Of a DNA stretch of 64,000 nt, positions 32,080-45,700 are shown piece by piece. Under the pieces are notes generated by a model, which was given only the letters and a program-made list of their open reading frames with translations, was not told the origin of the DNA and ran no database searches. The first letter of the stretch is position 1, and each line of letters starts with the position of its first letter. The DNA is from Tanypteryx hageni (Eukaryota > Arthropoda > Insecta > Odonata > Petaluridae), in contig CM054113.1 in the NCBI GenBank assembly GCA_028673005.1, forward strand, positions 43,280,117-43,344,116. The letters run 5' to 3'. The position numbers and the translations under genes are program-made.

Positions 32080-32767
32080 CTATAGATGGTGACTGTCACT
32101 ATAAATCATACCAATTGACAATCGCACTATAAGAATACACATTTGACTATGTTTAATACAAGGTTTGCAGAAGGTTATTACTTGTTAATAGCATAATAAA
32201 GTTTTTGTTCATATATTTATACAGACTATTTTAAAAATTCAGTTTTTCTAATGTTTCTGTTGCATCGTTGTTTATTTTTATTATAGCCATGACATTAATT
32301 CAACAGAATTGACAAGCTCATTTTGTGGCTGAAAAAAATCAGGAACAAACGCTTAAAAAATTCTTGTCTCATTGTCAGATATCTCCTATAAAACCTTGTT
32401 TTGGCTATTGGAGAGAAGTATTTTTTAAATGCTTGTTCTTGGTAGCTATGCCATATTAAGCACACAAACTTTGCTGAGTTTTTAACTTAACTTTTATGAT
32501 AGAAAAGATGTCATAAAAATTAGCAAGGTGAAGTTCTTTATAAACAAGTGAGTGGAGAATTGCAGAAAAATTACATAAGGTGCTATTTTCTTGTTTTGGA
32601 TTATGACATATTACATCTTAGGTTGAGATCAACAGCCTAGTAATATACTGTCTATGAATTCCCTTTAAAAGCATTTTACCTCAATTCTATGTAATAATAT
32701 ATGTTGCCCATTCAAAAGCAGTGGACTAATTCCTATGGCAGTTTTATTTCCCATTGTTAAAAACCTG
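32080..32767. other. Intergenic AT-rich stretch
   Basis: No gene or repeat recognised. Confidence 0.35.
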
Positions 32768-33545
32768 ATGTGGCCACCACATGACTTTCTTCATATTCAA
32801 ATAATTCCCAAGAGGTTAAATGATAATAAATATTTTAAGGAAGTGATAGAAAAATTTAAAGAACAGAAATAAACTCCAACTGTAGCCTTTTGATACTGGA
32901 TATAGCCCCGAAGCTCCAACAATTAAGAAAATAAAAAGGAGTGTAATGTGTTTACAATAGTTGTTGGTAGGTGGTGTGATGGTGGATGATAAAAAATTTA
33001 GTTTTTAAAATATCTCTTCAACAATGTATTATATGGGAAATTGTTTCAAACAAAGGTTGTAGAAAAGTAGATTACCTACAACTTTTATTCCAGCACATTT
33101 TTACATTTATGAAATATTAAAGCAAATATTTCAAAAAATGTGGCCGGCCACCACATGACTTTCTCCATAACTGTAATATTTCTAAAAATTCCAAAAAGGT
33201 TACATAATAATAAATATTTTAAGAAACTGTGAGAAAGTTTTAGACTTTACAAAGAACACAAATAAACTCAAACCATAGCCTTCTGATATTGGATATAGCC
33301 ACAAAGCTCCATCAATTAAGAAAAGAAAAAGGAGCGTTACTAAGACGTAACTAAGTATCAATCATTAACAATAGTCATCGGTAGGAGGCGTGGTGGTGGC
33401 AGCTAAAAAAATCAGCTATCTCTTAAACAATGCATTATATGGGAAAAAGCTTCAAACAAAGGTTGTAGATAATTAAATTTCCTACAACTTTTATTCTAAT
33501 ACATTTTTACATTTATCAAATATTAAAGCAACTATTTCAAAATAA
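32768..33545. repeat. Tandem pair of a ~375-bp unit
   Basis: Unit 1 starts GTGGCCACCACATGACTTTC at 32771 and unit 2 GCCACCACATGACTTTCTCC at about 33148. Both continue with TGATACTGGATATAGCC-like text, GGTAG(G)TGG.GTG, AACAATG.ATTATATGGGAAA, and a hairpin GTTGTAG...CTACAACTTTTATT. They differ at many positions and by indels, so the duplication is old. Confidence 0.85.
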
Positions 33546-35290
33546 TGGATGTGACAAGAGTAAACACCCACTTCTGGTTGACAGATTTTTTCCAAAAACT
33601 TATCAGTTCTGACTTGCATAAAAATGTTAAATATAAAATTTTGCGTTGACCTGATTAATAGTTTTTTAGTTAGAGCACCCACAAAAAAGCTATCACATAC
33701 ACAGCCATCATCGAGAAAATGGTCAAAACGTGCTCAGGGGACCTCAAAACGTGTATTTCCGTTGACATCTCGAAGACGATTTTTTCATGAAAACAATACT
33801 TGCCCGTATTGAGAAAGTAAAAATCTCTTACCTTACCACCACTACCTTTCTTGTTAAATATCTGATGAAACAGGACAATATGGATCTGAAATCAAATGCT
33901 AATCCATCCTTCAAGAGCAGTATACACGTTGCAAAATTAGAGGGATTTATATAATAACAGTTAAACGGCATTTTCCCGTCAAAGGTGTAATTTAAAAATA
34001 AATTTGATAAAATGCGTTAAACAGTGTACGTTAAGTCCATAATAATGTACTACAAAGAATCCAAGAAATAAATCTCATTTCTACGTCATAGTAGCCTAAA
34101 TATTTCAGTTTAGAAAACAATATTATATAGATGAGAATCTTCTAGGTAAGATCAATCTGATAGATCAGAATTCTCCTACAGTCATAAAATGTTTGTGAAA
34201 CCCCATTTCATGGCTGCTAGTGAATTCTGATTAATCTGTTTTACATAGTTCGCTCGAGAAGAAAGCAAATGTGTCGATATGAAACGCATTACGCATAGGG
34301 AATAATTAGGTACTGAAGCAGAGGGCAGGTCAAATTATAATCATCAGACGACGTTAAAACGGGGTAGACGCTAAAAAGTGACCGATGCAGTAAGAGAGGG
34401 AAATGAAATTTGGGCAGCTTCTGGAATAAAGGGGTTTAAACTAAAGTACCTACCTTGGACAAGTTTCATCCAAAAATCTACGAGGTAAAACATTTAATCG
34501 AATTCAATCCATTCTACTCCAAAACTTGTACTGAGCACACTATCCCGACGTTGATGTACTTCAATGAACTATCTAATAAATAATAAATTAGATACGATTT
34601 CGTCGAAGACTGCAATCCCATGTCATGTGCCAAAAGTTCTTACAAATACCTTATACAGGTTACTATTCTGAAGCTACAAACATCGCCATTCCTTACCCTT
34701 TTGTCTGCCACGGTGACATTTCCACCCTATATGGGTATAAACAAGGATTTATGATAGAGAACAATTATCAGCAACCCATTAAATTTCAAATGTCTGTAAA
34801 ATTAAATACGATATTCTACGTACGATAGATCGATAGTCAGCGATACCAACGATAAGATTATATTAATATATAATTCTGCAAGCCGTATTTTTGTAATTGA
34901 AATTGTGAGAGAACGGTAGCCCTTAGAGACATGTACAAGGGCTCATTCGAAAGCTTACAGCTGTGTGGGGCGGGGAAAATTATTGATAATAAAGAAATCT
35001 ATATAAAAATGTCCTGGGTTCGACTCCAGAGGGTGATTTCAATTTCCCATAAGATAATACGTAACAGTCGATTTTGTATTGTAATTATTATAGTTATATA
35101 ACATTTATTAATGAAATTACATTTAAAATATTATAATTTATTAATCTGTTACCCTCGGTTTCTTGCCGTATTAGCTGCAGCAACCCTCTAGTAATGTCAA
35201 AAAAGTTATTTATTGTAAATTATGGGAAAGATACGGAATTAATAACAATCCTCTTGGGAAGGCTCTACTTTGTGGAAGGCTTCCATTTAA
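33546..35290. other. Intergenic; relic repeat related to the window start
   Basis: 33690-33800 (TCGAGAAAATGGTCAAAACG, ATCTCGAAGACGATTTTTTC) resembles the left edge of the window in reverse. A GGTTCGACTCC box at 35018 looks like a tRNA B box, but the rest of a tRNA is absent. No gene seen. Confidence 0.4.
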
Positions 35291-35375
35291 ATGAAAAAAA
35301 AACTTGTAAATTTCCACTAAAAAGTTTAATAATAATTAAACTTTTTAGTGGAAATTCACAAGTTTCTTTTTTCAT
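35291..35375. repeat. Near-perfect hairpin
   Basis: ATGAAAAAAAAACTTGTAAA and onward pairs with its reverse complement. The inner arms (35303-35329 and 35336-35362, 27 nt, one mismatch) are separated by 6 nt, and the pairing extends outward through the A/T runs to about 38 bp per arm. Confidence 0.9.
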
Positions 35376-36698
35376 CTATACGGAATTAAATTGTGTAGAA
35401 AGAAATGGGAAATAATATAGCGTATTTTATCGTAAATAACAGTTTAATGCTTGAGATGTCCTATTTAAAATTATGAAATTTCCTATTAATCAAGTTGCCA
35501 AACCATAGTAATGAAAGGAGAGGGTTGCGAGACATGGTGAAATAATACAGTAGTAAATAAACAAAAACTCCTTCACCGTAAAAAGGAAGAGAATACTCAC
35601 GCTGCAGGTTGCTGATAAACACCGTCGCAGCACCTAAGTCAAAAGGAGACACGCAGAAACATGCAAAAGCCACTCACACACTACTGAAGATGACAGCTTA
35701 GCTGTCAGAACATCAGTGTCTAGTTTAAATTTTTGGTTAGAGTTTACTGTGTGAGTGGATTTTTTATGTTTATGCGTGTGCGTGTACACTCGGGTAGTTG
35801 TACGTTTTTAGTTTATTTCCGTAAGGTTGGAAAAATATGATATCGTATTTGAGCGATATATATCGTATATAACTTCACACACATTTCAAATATACATGTT
35901 GGTAAATATGGACTTACAGCATTCAAGTGTTTTAAGATGACTGACATCAGTAAGTTTGAGAAAAACAAAAGTCCAAAGTAATTTATTTACCAAAATGTCG
36001 TTAATAATAATGTAAATGTTTGCTATTAAGGTCATATAAATAAAAATGTACTAACCAAATAGCCAAGCGAAGTTATATTGTTTTTCAGTCAAGGTATGTT
36101 CATTTGATTCTATAAACATCATAAACGAAGTACATAATATGTATTTCGAAAATTCGTCTCTGTAGATTAGTCATATATGCTCATTATTTAAATTAATTAT
36201 ATAAATTCACCCATGTCAAATCGACTATTATACTTCATTTCATAGTTAAGTCTCCCGTAAGACTGTAACTGTGGAACATATTTGTCAGTTCGTTACCAAA
36301 AAATAAATTATAATGATGAATTCTCGTCAATAAATTGCTTATTTCAGCAGCAATTTCATGCATTTTCATTTTTGTAATATCTGCCATATGTTTAAGTCTC
36401 AATAAATTCATATCCTTGATAGTCATTTTACAATTTTAATTCCTAATTTCAAATCTCTTGCGTATCTGCTTAATTAATCATTTGGGCGGATTTTGTTTTA
36501 TCTGTGAGTGCTGACGTGCGCCTTTGTGTGTTATTTCCGAAAACCTAACTTCATTTTCCAATAGTACACCTGGCGTTGACTTACATGTATACTATTGTAA
36601 AATGAACTGTTAGCCTTCGTTTATAAATATGAAAATATTATATAGTACTTGTTTCTTTCAGGCATGTGTGATTAAGTTTTATGATTTAAATAGTCTAA
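35376..36698. promoter_or_regulatory. 5' flank of PAN2
   Basis: Upstream region of PAN2. TTTCTTTCAG at 36651-36660 could be the acceptor of a 5'-UTR intron, with the ATG 38 bp downstream. A short upstream ATG at 36681 is stopped immediately (ATGATTTAA). No TATA box or initiator can be assigned with confidence. The ATCG-rich segment at 35838-35872 (two GATATATATCG-like halves) is noted only. Confidence 0.3.
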
Positions 36699-36762
36699 AT
36701 GGATTTTTCGGGTATTAGTCATTATGACCCAACTGTTGGTACAAATTCTGAGGAAATTCTCA
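36699..36762 (+). CDS. PAN2: PAN2 exon 1
   Basis: Start codon in AAATGG context; codes residues 1-21 and the first base of codon 22. Donor GTAAGT. The following intron is only 79 bp. Confidence 0.85.
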
Positions 36763-39700
36763 GTAAGTATAATAAATTCATAAATAGTATTAATAAATAA
36801 AATGTGGTTATTCAAAATTATTCGGTGTTGTTAACTTTCAGTGTATGAAGGTGAAGCAACACATTATGCTGGTGCAGATTTTGTCCCAGTTGCTGAACAC
36901 TTTGGAGAAAACTTTACAGAATCAGAATTCCAAGAGACACACACTGTCCTTGCTGATGGAGGTGACCGATTTGGTGTATCAGCTGTTGCATTTGACCTCC
37001 AGGAAGAATTGCTGTGGATGGGAAATCAAGGGGTATGATTTAATATGTAAAAATAGGTTTGCTTTCCTGAAATATAGCTTTCATCAAAATAACGTGCATA
37101 ATTTCTGTGGAGTCAATTTTCTGCATTGTTTGAATAGCATTCATTAAGATGTATTTTCATCATATATTGTAAAAACAAATTATTCAGTCATGGCTTTTGT
37201 AATTCATTTTTATTACTTTTAAATGGAAGTAATAGTTACACTGAATACAAAGGAATAAACCAGGGAATCGATTTTTATAAAACCAAAGTTGAATTTGCCC
37301 ACTATAGCTGTTTTTTATATTATGTTACCTCTACAAAGCTAAAGTTCATCTTTAAAGCATATATTTAAAAAAAATTGTTTATTATTTGTTAATGCCTCAG
37401 GTCAATATTCGCTTTAGTTTGCCCTCACATTCTAAAATTTTATGTTGCTACTTATTATTATCAAGCCAAATCCTTTCCAATGATGCTATTCCTGACCTCA
37501 GGAAACTAATATTTATTGAGATATTAATGGAAATATGAAGTAGTAATAACCCACATTTTCGGCCATTTCTGCTGATGCCAAAAAATGAAACTACTACTCG
37601 ATTGGAACTTGGTTGGACCGGGGAAGGGAAATTTTAACATGAAGGAACATTGTACTCGGCCCCACCAGGTTGGGTAAGTTAGGTGAAGTGTTTTTGGTTC
37701 CTTCCCACGTTCACTGTGTTCTCCCCCTCGGGTTGCGTTGGTAGCATTCATCTTAATATATATCAATCAAAATGCCTCCTAAGTACCATGAATTGCCAGT
37801 CAGCTAAGAAGCTTGTTTTCAGTTTCTGCGATTGATATACATTAAGATGAACGCTATCCAACCTGAGAGGGAGGACACAGTGAATGCGGGAAGGAACCAA
37901 AAACATTTTACCTAACTTACCCAACCTGGTAGGGCTGAGTACAATGTTCCTTCATGTTCAAATTTCCCTTCCCTGATCCAACCATGTTCCAATCGAGTAG
38001 TAGTTCCATTTTTTTGGTGCTGTCAGCAGAAGTGGCCAAACATGTGGATGTTATTACTACTTCATATTTCCATTAATATCTCCATAAATATTAGTTTCCC
38101 AAGGTTGGGAATAGCATCATTGGAAAGGATTTGAATTATCTAATGATAATTTTTCTGTTTTGAAAATACAGGGTCACTTGACTTCATATTATGGCTTAGG
38201 AATGCAGAAATACACCTCTTTTCAAGTTCATGCAACACAAGAAATTCGTCATATCCATCCATTTGAGAATGGTGTCCTCGCCTTGAGTCAAACCAGCTTA
38301 AGATGTCAAATGAGACGAGGCATTCCAATATTTACTCACAGGTGAAGTTATTCAAAATTAATTTTTGTTTAGGGTTTAATCAAAATGACTATGTGATTGA
38401 ATTTGAATATAAATAAGTTGTTTTTCATTTATCAATTTCAACTTAGCAGGTTTGTAGCCTATTGGAAATGGCGATTATTGATATCATCTTCATAAAAAAG
38501 ATTCAGTTTAGATAAATTGTTATAATATCATGTTTTTTCGATGTAGTGTATTAATGTTTGAATGAACTCGGAATGGTGTGTTATCATCTTGGTATTACCT
38601 TGTCTGTTTTTAAGTATTCCAGAAAATTTTAGGTATACTATATTTTCTAAATTGAATGTAATGTCTTCCTAATGTTCTCTTTATAAGCTATCTTAAATAA
38701 CATTTGGTTTTATTTTACTTATATAAGTATTCCAATTACAGTTTATTTACATAATTTTTCTGATTGTTAATTGTGAGTAGGTTGATAAACTGTATCTCTC
38801 CAATAGCCATAAAAGGTTGTGAAATACACATTTACATTTTGAGTATAAAGCAGCCAGAATCAGTTGTTTCACCTGTTGTACAGTGAGGTGGGCTACACAC
38901 CAACTGAGTCTGTTGAGATGGGTCAAGTCCAATTGGACTTTTGATTTACAACCTTTCACGCCTACTGTCTTCAGTGTCAAGAGCTATTTTTCATGATTAT
39001 GGTGACAGTCGTTTAAGTGAAATTATGGTGCTCATTCATAGTAAATTTCATGCTGGATCTGATTATACATATTATAATTTTGTAAGAAGTTAGAATAAAT
39101 TTTAAATATGTACTAGAGAAAAAATTTTGGCACTAATTTTTTTATCACTTTCTTACCATACAATGTTATATCTCAGCTTCTGTTGATCCAGTAGTCACAA
39201 GATTTTACTTTCTAATATATGTAGAACATATAGAAAGTATTTTAATTGTTAAAAAAATTGAGAAATGCATGTTTTTAGATGGCCCCTAGTCCAATAAGTT
39301 TTTGCCATGCCATCTGTCTGTGCACATGCCTAGACAGTTCAACGAAATCAAATAATATTTTGTAAGGCATAAAATTATCTAGAATAGAAACTCTAAAGAG
39401 ATGAATGATGTAGCACAACAATGAAGGGTAGTTTATTTTTGTTGATTTTAACAAGATGTCGATTTATTCAAAAATGGCTCTCTAGAGATTTTGATTAAAT
39501 TTCATTCAGTTACAGAACTAAAGTAATAAACAATACTGCATAAGCCACATTTCTCAAAAAATAACTAAATAGTGTCCAGTGACAGTATATGTATAGATTT
39601 TTATGCCCAGCTACCCCCTAGATTTCCCCAGTTCTCTCAACAATATTCATCCAGCATTAATGCTTCAGCGCCTATGTGCCTTTGCCATTCCACATAATTC

Positions 39701-42700
39701 AACCGTTGAAGGCGTGATGTGGTGGAATAATTCCATATTGATTACTAAATAAAAATCTTGTAATTTGCCACTATTTTATTAGGACACGACCTAGGTTTCA
39801 ACGCTTAGCATCATCATCATCACCTGATGATGATGCTAAGCGTTGCCACCTGTTCGGTTTTCACCTGAACTTCGGTAATCAGACAAACTGTTCGGTACTG
39901 ATGCTATACTGAACACTGAACAGTTAGGTTATTTGGATAGTTTTTAGGTGTTTGGTATCCATCGTGCGTACTACACCCATAGATTGCTTGTGTGGAAGGA
40001 GGATAAGTGAATTCATTAGTGAGATGAATTGAGAAAAATCATCTATGCTAGCACTAAGGAAATGCTACAGCATCAGAGATTCAATGGGTAACTTTAAATT
40101 TTTCTTTGCACAGTTATGTTTACCAGCCTTATTTTTTGTGACAAAGAATAAATCAGGAATTCTACTTTCCTCGCTTAAATTACATCTTTATTTTTTTTAT
40201 AAAAACAATTATTTACATTTAATTATTTACTTGACAAATAAATATTCATTTATTATATGTAAAGCGATAGTTTATCACTCTAGTTCAATGGTTCCCAACC
40301 TATGGTGCATGCGCCACTTTTGGTGCATCCGCCTCTCAAATATGGCGCTTAAAACAATGTTTAAGATAATTTCATTTTTCCACAGTTGAAATATCTGAGA
40401 TTTAAAAGAATGATCTCAAAATTTTATTGCATTTGCGTTGATTTATCAGTTTGTGAGGCTTGAATGAAAAAATGGGTTTGAAAGTGAACAATGGGCGAGT
40501 GATTGTAAGGAAATCTTGTCATGTCTGATGGCTTGGGTACCCAAAAATTCCATCCGACACACACAATGTATTGCCGTCCCTATCAGAGCCGTGCCGAGGA
40601 TGTTTGCCGCCTGTGTGCAAAGTAGAATTGAAGCGCGAGAGAAATAAAACAAAATTTATGCATTCTAAAATTTAATTTAACATTGTACAAAAATATTATT
40701 ATGTTATAATAAACAGTATAAATAATACAGTATCTATATTATATTGCACTAGGTGAAACGACACTTTGTTTACAGAGTTGTTAAGGTTACTAAAAAAATG
40801 TATAGCTAAATAATGTCAGTAAACAAACTTAATTAAATCGACGATTGAACACCATTTAACATGATTCGCAGAGAATTCCCAATCCAATTATCACACGCAA
40901 TGATAAAAGGTAATTCACTAGAAAGACACTTAAAGAAATTAGGCATTTGAAACACGATTTCTGCTTTGGACATTAGAGGTAGTTAAGCCCTAGAGCTAAA
41001 AAATATTCGTGAAAATTTCAATTGATAATAGATATCAGGTGAGAACACACTCTCACAACATATTTTATATAATGATTTGCTGCAAATAAAATTACACTAA
41101 AAATATAACAGTCGTCCAGTTTGATCATAAAATTTACATCGTAAATCAGGTACAAACTTACAAATAACATTTTATTTAAAGAAATGTTATAAATTAAATT
41201 ATATTGAAAAGATAGCAGGTTCCTAGTACAGTAATAATAGAGTAATAAATTTAATAAAAATTTACTTTGCGAGCTTTCAGATTGGAAAAGCATTTTATCA
41301 CATCATCTACATCTAATTTTTCACAAACCTCATGTTCTATTGAAATAATAGACAAAGATGAAAGCCTCTCTTGTGTCATGGATGACCGTAAATAATTTTT
41401 TATGATTTTTAATTTTGAAAATGTTCTTTCTCCAGATCCAATGGTCACAGGAAGGGTCAGCAATATTCGTAGTGACACTGAGATCTTGGGAGATACTGAA
41501 GTTAGATTATTTTCGAGTATGTACTCCAAAACCTCGGTTATATTCATGCTAGGGGCCAAAAATGTTTGCAATATTTCCAATTCATTCAACAAATCCATTG
41601 TGCGTATATCAAATTCATTCCTCGTTGTATCACTCAGTTTCATTTCTAAGTCTATTCATAATTTTATTTTATTTTCTTTGTTTAATTTATTAAAATTATG
41701 GATATCATATAAAAAGTTGAAAGTTTTGTTATGATCTTCCAGCTGGGCAAATCTTTCTCTAACAGATGCAATTGCGGTATCAAAAATTTCTAAAAATATA
41801 AAATATTGCTTTGAATCAGGTTGTCTCTCATCAGGTGATTTATAGTTAAAATCTCTCTTCTTCACTCACTGCCTAAGGACTACCACTTCTGAAAATTTTG
41901 ATTCAATGTCAACATTTTCTGCAATTTCCATTGCTGTTATCAAAATTTCTTCAAAGCCTTCATCGGATCTGAATTTAATTAAATATTGAAGTAGATCTTT
42001 TAACATATCAATGCATTGGAGAATATTTGAACTTAGCTGTTGCATGACTTTACTCACTATGTTAACTCTTGATAAAATGTTGTACCAAATAACTATGAAA
42101 CAAATAAATTTGTATGATTGAATTTTCAAGCCAAGTGATTGTGGCATGTATCACAATTTTGATCTGAAGAAAGTTAAAATAAGGCATCATAAATTTCTGG
42201 TAAGTTTAATCTTAATGGTTTAATAGCTTCAATCCTACTTTCCCATCTAGTGTCTGACAGGGGTTTCAATGTCAAATTTACATGATTTTTCATAACCTGC
42301 CATCGGTGCGTTGAAGAAGAGAAAAAGTTATACAAATCTTGAATTGTACCAAAGAAATTAATTGATTCATTTGTGACTTTAGCGGCATCATTCACAGCAA
42401 GGTTTAAAATATGAGCTGAACATGGAACAAAGAAAGCTCTGGGATTAACATCTAATATTTTTTTTGCAAGCCGTTATTTCTCCCTTTCATGTTAGCACCA
42501 TTATCGTAACCTTGTTCCCTCATACCCTGTATGTCTAGAATCATTTCATTTAAAAATTTCATCAAAAAATCACTTAAACCACAACCTGTTATATCAAAAA
42601 TAGGGCAGAATCCTAAGAAGTGCTCTCTAATATCAACTTTTTTGTTTCCAAATTCAACAGGATAAAGCGAAATATTTTACTTATTTGTTCTGTATGACTC

Positions 42701-45700
42701 CTGCCTGGAGTACAATCTAATATTATTGAGTAATATTTACAATGTTTCAATAAATGAATTATTCTCTCTCTTAGTTTTGTTGAGATATTTGAAATGATTT
42801 CGTTCTGAATTTTATTGCCAAGGTAATGCGGCATAACTTCTTTACTTTTTTGTATTCGACTGGTATGTTCTGCTATAACAGCATCAAATTTACTTAGCAT
42901 TTCCACCAGTTTTAAAAAGTTACCATTGCTCGTTTCATATAATGCACTGGAAGTTCCTCATAAAACAAGATTCTGTCTAGATAAAAATTGTATGATGCAA
43001 ACAATCCTTTCGATAACTGCATGCCACCGCTTCTTTTCATGATCAATAATACATTGATTTTCATGGTCAATACTGGTATGATTTTTTAAATCTCGGGAAA
43101 GCTAAATCCAATCCCTGTATGATTTCATATGCTGACCACTTTTTTCACGTCTACTTAAAATTTATGATAGATGTTGCCAGTCATTTCAGCCAATGAAGTT
43201 AGATAAATTTGAATTGACTCCAAATATTTTACAACAAAAACAATAAACAGCTTTTCTATACATAGAATAAATTAGCCAATTTTTTGCTACTTTTTCACCA
43301 TTGTCTAAAATTCTATAATAATAAGCATTTGGAAAACTTCTCTCATTTGTATCTTTCGAAAAACTGGAAATTAAAACTTGTGCAGGACCATTTTCAATTA
43401 GTGCTTGCTGGTATTTGTCTTGTATGCATTCCGACCACAAACCTGGATCTTCTGAAAGATTACCAAGAAAACCTCCTGAATCAACATTATGATGAATTTC
43501 ATCTTCAGTGAAACATAACAATCATTAGTATTTTCTTCATTTATGTGGTGCCGAATGTGGTTATAATTTGTCGCAACTATTTCATGCTCTACATTCTCCT
43601 CTAAAACTGCATTTAAATTTGATGAGGAGTTAGTTGATTTAAGTTTGAAAAAAGTTGGTGATTGAAGATGAATTGCTCTGTATTTCCTTGAGCCTCTTTT
43701 TCTTATACTCAGCTCCAGATAATCTTTTTCTTTTAACAGCTGACATCTGAAACAAGGATTAATTGTTAATAATACCTAAAAATAAATTAAAATCTTACAA
43801 AATTAAAGACGTCTACAACAAATTGAAAAATGAAATAATAGGTAAATAATATATATTAATTAAATGAAAGTTGTTTTTCCAATGGCAAATTTTTACCTAT
43901 AATTGAGCTGATGGCATGAAATTATGGGATAAATGCGCTTTCCTTTCAACAACAGCAGAAAAGAGAATATCCTCAAACTATAATTTAAGGTGCGATTCTC
44001 GAAATCTAAATAGAACATTCCTTCGAAAACAATGTACACGCCTGCTTAGTGAGTTTATGATTAACAAAGAAATTTTCTTAAGGAAGATGGAAACAATTTG
44101 TTTTCCTTTCCAAACGAACGACAAAAATAAACACAAAGTTAAACTTCTTGAAGTTTCAGAAATATTATTTGGTTGAATCTACTATGAGTACCTACCTCTT
44201 GCATTGATGCTGCCATAATTAAATTACTGCACAAAATAGGAAATACAGCACATTTCACACGAATCACTATCACTGTTGATGAATTTCTCGACGCAAGAAG
44301 GCACTAACTTAAAGGAAACTGCTGAAAGCATCCACCCTCAACCAAAAGCACAGCGAAAAGTGATCCTTATTTTAAGAGAAATGAAAGCGGAACTGCAGAA
44401 GGGGTTAGTATGCGGCATAAGAGTTCAGGACCATCTTAAGGGGGGGATGGGTGGGCAGTCGCCCAGGTCCCCGCGCCTTACCCAAGGGGACTTTCGGTAA
44501 TTTTCCTATGACAAATTCAATACACCTTTTGCTTGACCAACCCATTCTTTGCCTCTCTCCTTTCCTTTACTCCGCCACGTGTGGTCTCAAACCCTTATAA
44601 AATGCACCGAGGACGTCGAGAGGGTAAGCTTTCCTTGTCTCAAAGGGTGACACCTTGTACCCTCCCTCCTTCAGTTTCTCTTTGTTTCCTCATGGACCTT
44701 TTTACCCACGCTTAGTTTGGTTCATTGGTTGTGGCCATATGATGGGCATAATAAGGCAAAGTGCTGCCAGTTAGGTTTTTACCTAATAAATATGACAGAC
44801 TCTTTGCTCAGTTAACAGGAAATTACGTAGATGGCTGGAAACCTAGTGTGCTAAAATTGACGTTTTGGATTTATTTGGCGAGTTTCATTTACTCAAAATT
44901 CTGAGAAATTGTTACATTGTACATGAATGGCTAAAAAGCTGTAACAATAAGTCGGACTATCCTGAAAATGACCTTCCTGAATCCTTTTGAAATGGTGACC
45001 GGAAGACATCCCCTCTCTCTCTCCACTTGAAACACAACCCTTCTGGGTCCTCCACAACGTCCAGATGGAGAGAGCATAAATTACTGCAAAAAGACGCAAA
45101 GAACTGACTTTCGGGGAACTGTTTTTCGAAGAATCTGCCCTTGCCTAAAATTAGTGTCGCATTTTGGAATTTGAAAAAATAGCACAACGCTCACTCTTCT
45201 TCAAATGGAAATGTAGAAGTAATTGAACACGTAAGTTTTCTCGAAGTTGCAGACATTACAGGAAAAGGACTTAGCCAAACTGTACTAAAGGAACTAGGTG
45301 ATATGGGAATTTCTTTGAAACATTGCAGAGGACAAGGTTATGACAACGGAGCCAATATGAAAGTAGTCTCTCATTGCCGCCCCCAAGAAACTTCCACCCC
45401 ATAGAGGCTGCCGCCCGTGTGCAATGCACACATTGCGCCCGTGGTAGGCACGGCCCTGGTCCCTATTCTCTCCCCACCATTGTTTACTCATCATGGATCA
45501 ACTTCTAAAAATTAGTTATTTTGTTGCCTCATTTGCAATTTCTGCAACTTCGAAAATTTGCTGTCACATCTGTCGATTTGCAAGCACATAGTACTCGTGT
45601 GAACAAGTTTTCTCATCCATGTAACATGCTGTAATAAGACCTCTGCTAATTATATTAAAAACAGACTAATAAATTGCAAATATAGAGGTGAGTCGACCTC

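Larger units (their letters stand above)
40584..45458 (-). mobile_element. hAT element (ZMYM1-like transposase type) with intact TSD
   Basis: Flanked by the exact 8-bp duplication GTCCCTAT (40576-40583 and 45459-45466). The left end is CAGAGCCGTGCC and the right end in reverse CAGGGCCGTGCC, followed on both sides by a GCCGCC(T/C)GTGTGCA block. At 4875 bp it fits a full-length element. It contains a minus-strand transposase pseudogene and, near the other end, a plus-strand transposase fragment. Confidence 0.93.

Noticed and set aside
35012..35030. tRNA-like B box GGTTCGACTCC
   Set aside because: Upstream 70 bases do not form a cloverleaf and lack an A box.
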